Part shown: one piece after another, positions 4,916-5,045 of the stretch | Layout of the letters: each line of letters begins with the position of its first letter | How positions within the stretch are numbered: the first letter of the stretch is position 1 | Assembly (NCBI GenBank): GCA_000434435.1 | Contig: FR895540.1 | Coordinates: 51,482 to 56,526 of the forward strand | DNA from: Firmicutes bacterium CAG:475 | Lineage (GTDB): Bacteria; Bacillota; Clostridia; Christensenellales; CAG-917 | Reading direction: 5' to 3' | DNA: 5,045 nt | Made by a program: the position numbers and the translations under genes | Notes under the pieces: generated by a model | What the model was told of the DNA's origin: nothing | The model's database searches: none | Seen by the model: only the letters and a program-made list of their open reading frames with translations

Positions 4916-5014
4916 GTTGCGTTTCGCAACAGTTATAACGCCTGCGGCGGTAATATGCACGCAAAGCGTGCGTGATTTTGTCCTTGCGTGAGCGTTGTGT
5001 ACTCTTAATACAAC
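4916..5014. repeat. Cluster of four small hairpins upstream of ftsY
   Basis: Four inverted repeats follow each other within 100 bp: GTTGCG-TTT-CGCAAC (4916-4930), CGCC-TGC-GGCG (4939-4949), GCACGC-AAA-GCGTGC (4957-4971) and GTTGT/ACAAC (4994-4998 with 5010-5014). The stems of the first three are perfect with three-base loops. CACGCAA (4958-4964) can instead pair with TTGCGTG (4984-4990) in a competing 7-bp stem. An 8-bp perfect palindrome GTTATAAC lies at 4932-4939. No run of T follows any stem, so none looks like a terminator. I see no convincing promoter for ftsY here, and no end of an upstream gene such as smc. The stretch may be an interspersed repeat or a structured leader. Confidence 0.55.
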
Positions 5015-5045
5015 TTCCCCCTTCCTCACGTGTTTGGACTTCGGC

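Noticed and set aside
4796..5029. A 77-codon minus-strand frame through the hairpin cluster into ftsY
   Set aside because: It overlaps the ftsY start in another frame and its upstream half is just the inverted repeats. A second frame is equally open, so openness is not evidence of coding.
1..5045. CRISPR array, tRNA or rRNA genes, insertion sequence with transposase
   Set aside because: No regularly spaced direct repeats, no tRNA cloverleaf or rRNA signature and no transposase frame are seen. All substantial non-shadow frames are accounted for by the SRP/ribosome cluster.

Overview
The window carries the SRP/ribosome-maturation gene cluster of a low-to-mid GC Gram-positive bacterium. The order ftsY, ylxM, ffh, rpsP, khpA, rimM, trmD, then rbgA is the arrangement typical of Bacillota. 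FtsY lacks the long acidic N-terminal domain of enterobacteria, and YlxM and RbgA point the same way. Strong GGAGG-type ribosome sites and a TTGACA/TATTAT promoter also fit. An uncultured or gut Clostridia-type organism is my best guess, but the species cannot be read from this window. All eight genes lie on the minus strand, so transcription runs from high to low coordinates.

Layout in transcription order. (1) 5045-4894: a non-coding leader with four closely spaced small hairpins upstream of ftsY. (2) 4893-4000: ftsY, the SRP receptor. (3) 3999-3670: a 330-bp gap. Its first 120 bp form almost all of a 128-nt imperfect palindrome (3878-4005) that reaches back over the ftsY stop codon. Next comes AT-rich DNA, then a near-consensus promoter embedded in a perfect 9-bp inverted repeat. 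(4) 3669-222: six tightly packed genes, ylxM-ffh-rpsP-khpA-rimM-trmD. Junctions are 0 nt (ylxM/ffh), 86 nt (ffh/rpsP), overlap or near-contact (rpsP/khpA), an 11-nt overlap (khpA/rimM) and 1 nt (rimM/trmD), so most are probably translationally coupled. (5) 239-211: an intrinsic terminator whose loop contains the trmD stop codon. (6) 106-1: the first 35 codons of rbgA, cut by the window edge.

The genes work together in protein targeting and in building the translation machinery. Ffh is the SRP GTPase, FtsY its membrane receptor and YlxM an SRP-associated helix-turn-helix protein. RpsP is a 30S protein and RimM matures the 30S subunit. KhpA is a small KH-domain RNA binder, TrmD makes m1G37 in tRNA, and RbgA matures the 50S subunit.

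The coding content is ordinary. The interest lies in the non-coding structure: the large palindrome at the end of ftsY, the dyad-embedded operon promoter, the hairpin cluster before ftsY, and the absence of rplS between trmD and rbgA. I found no evidence of an undescribed protein system.
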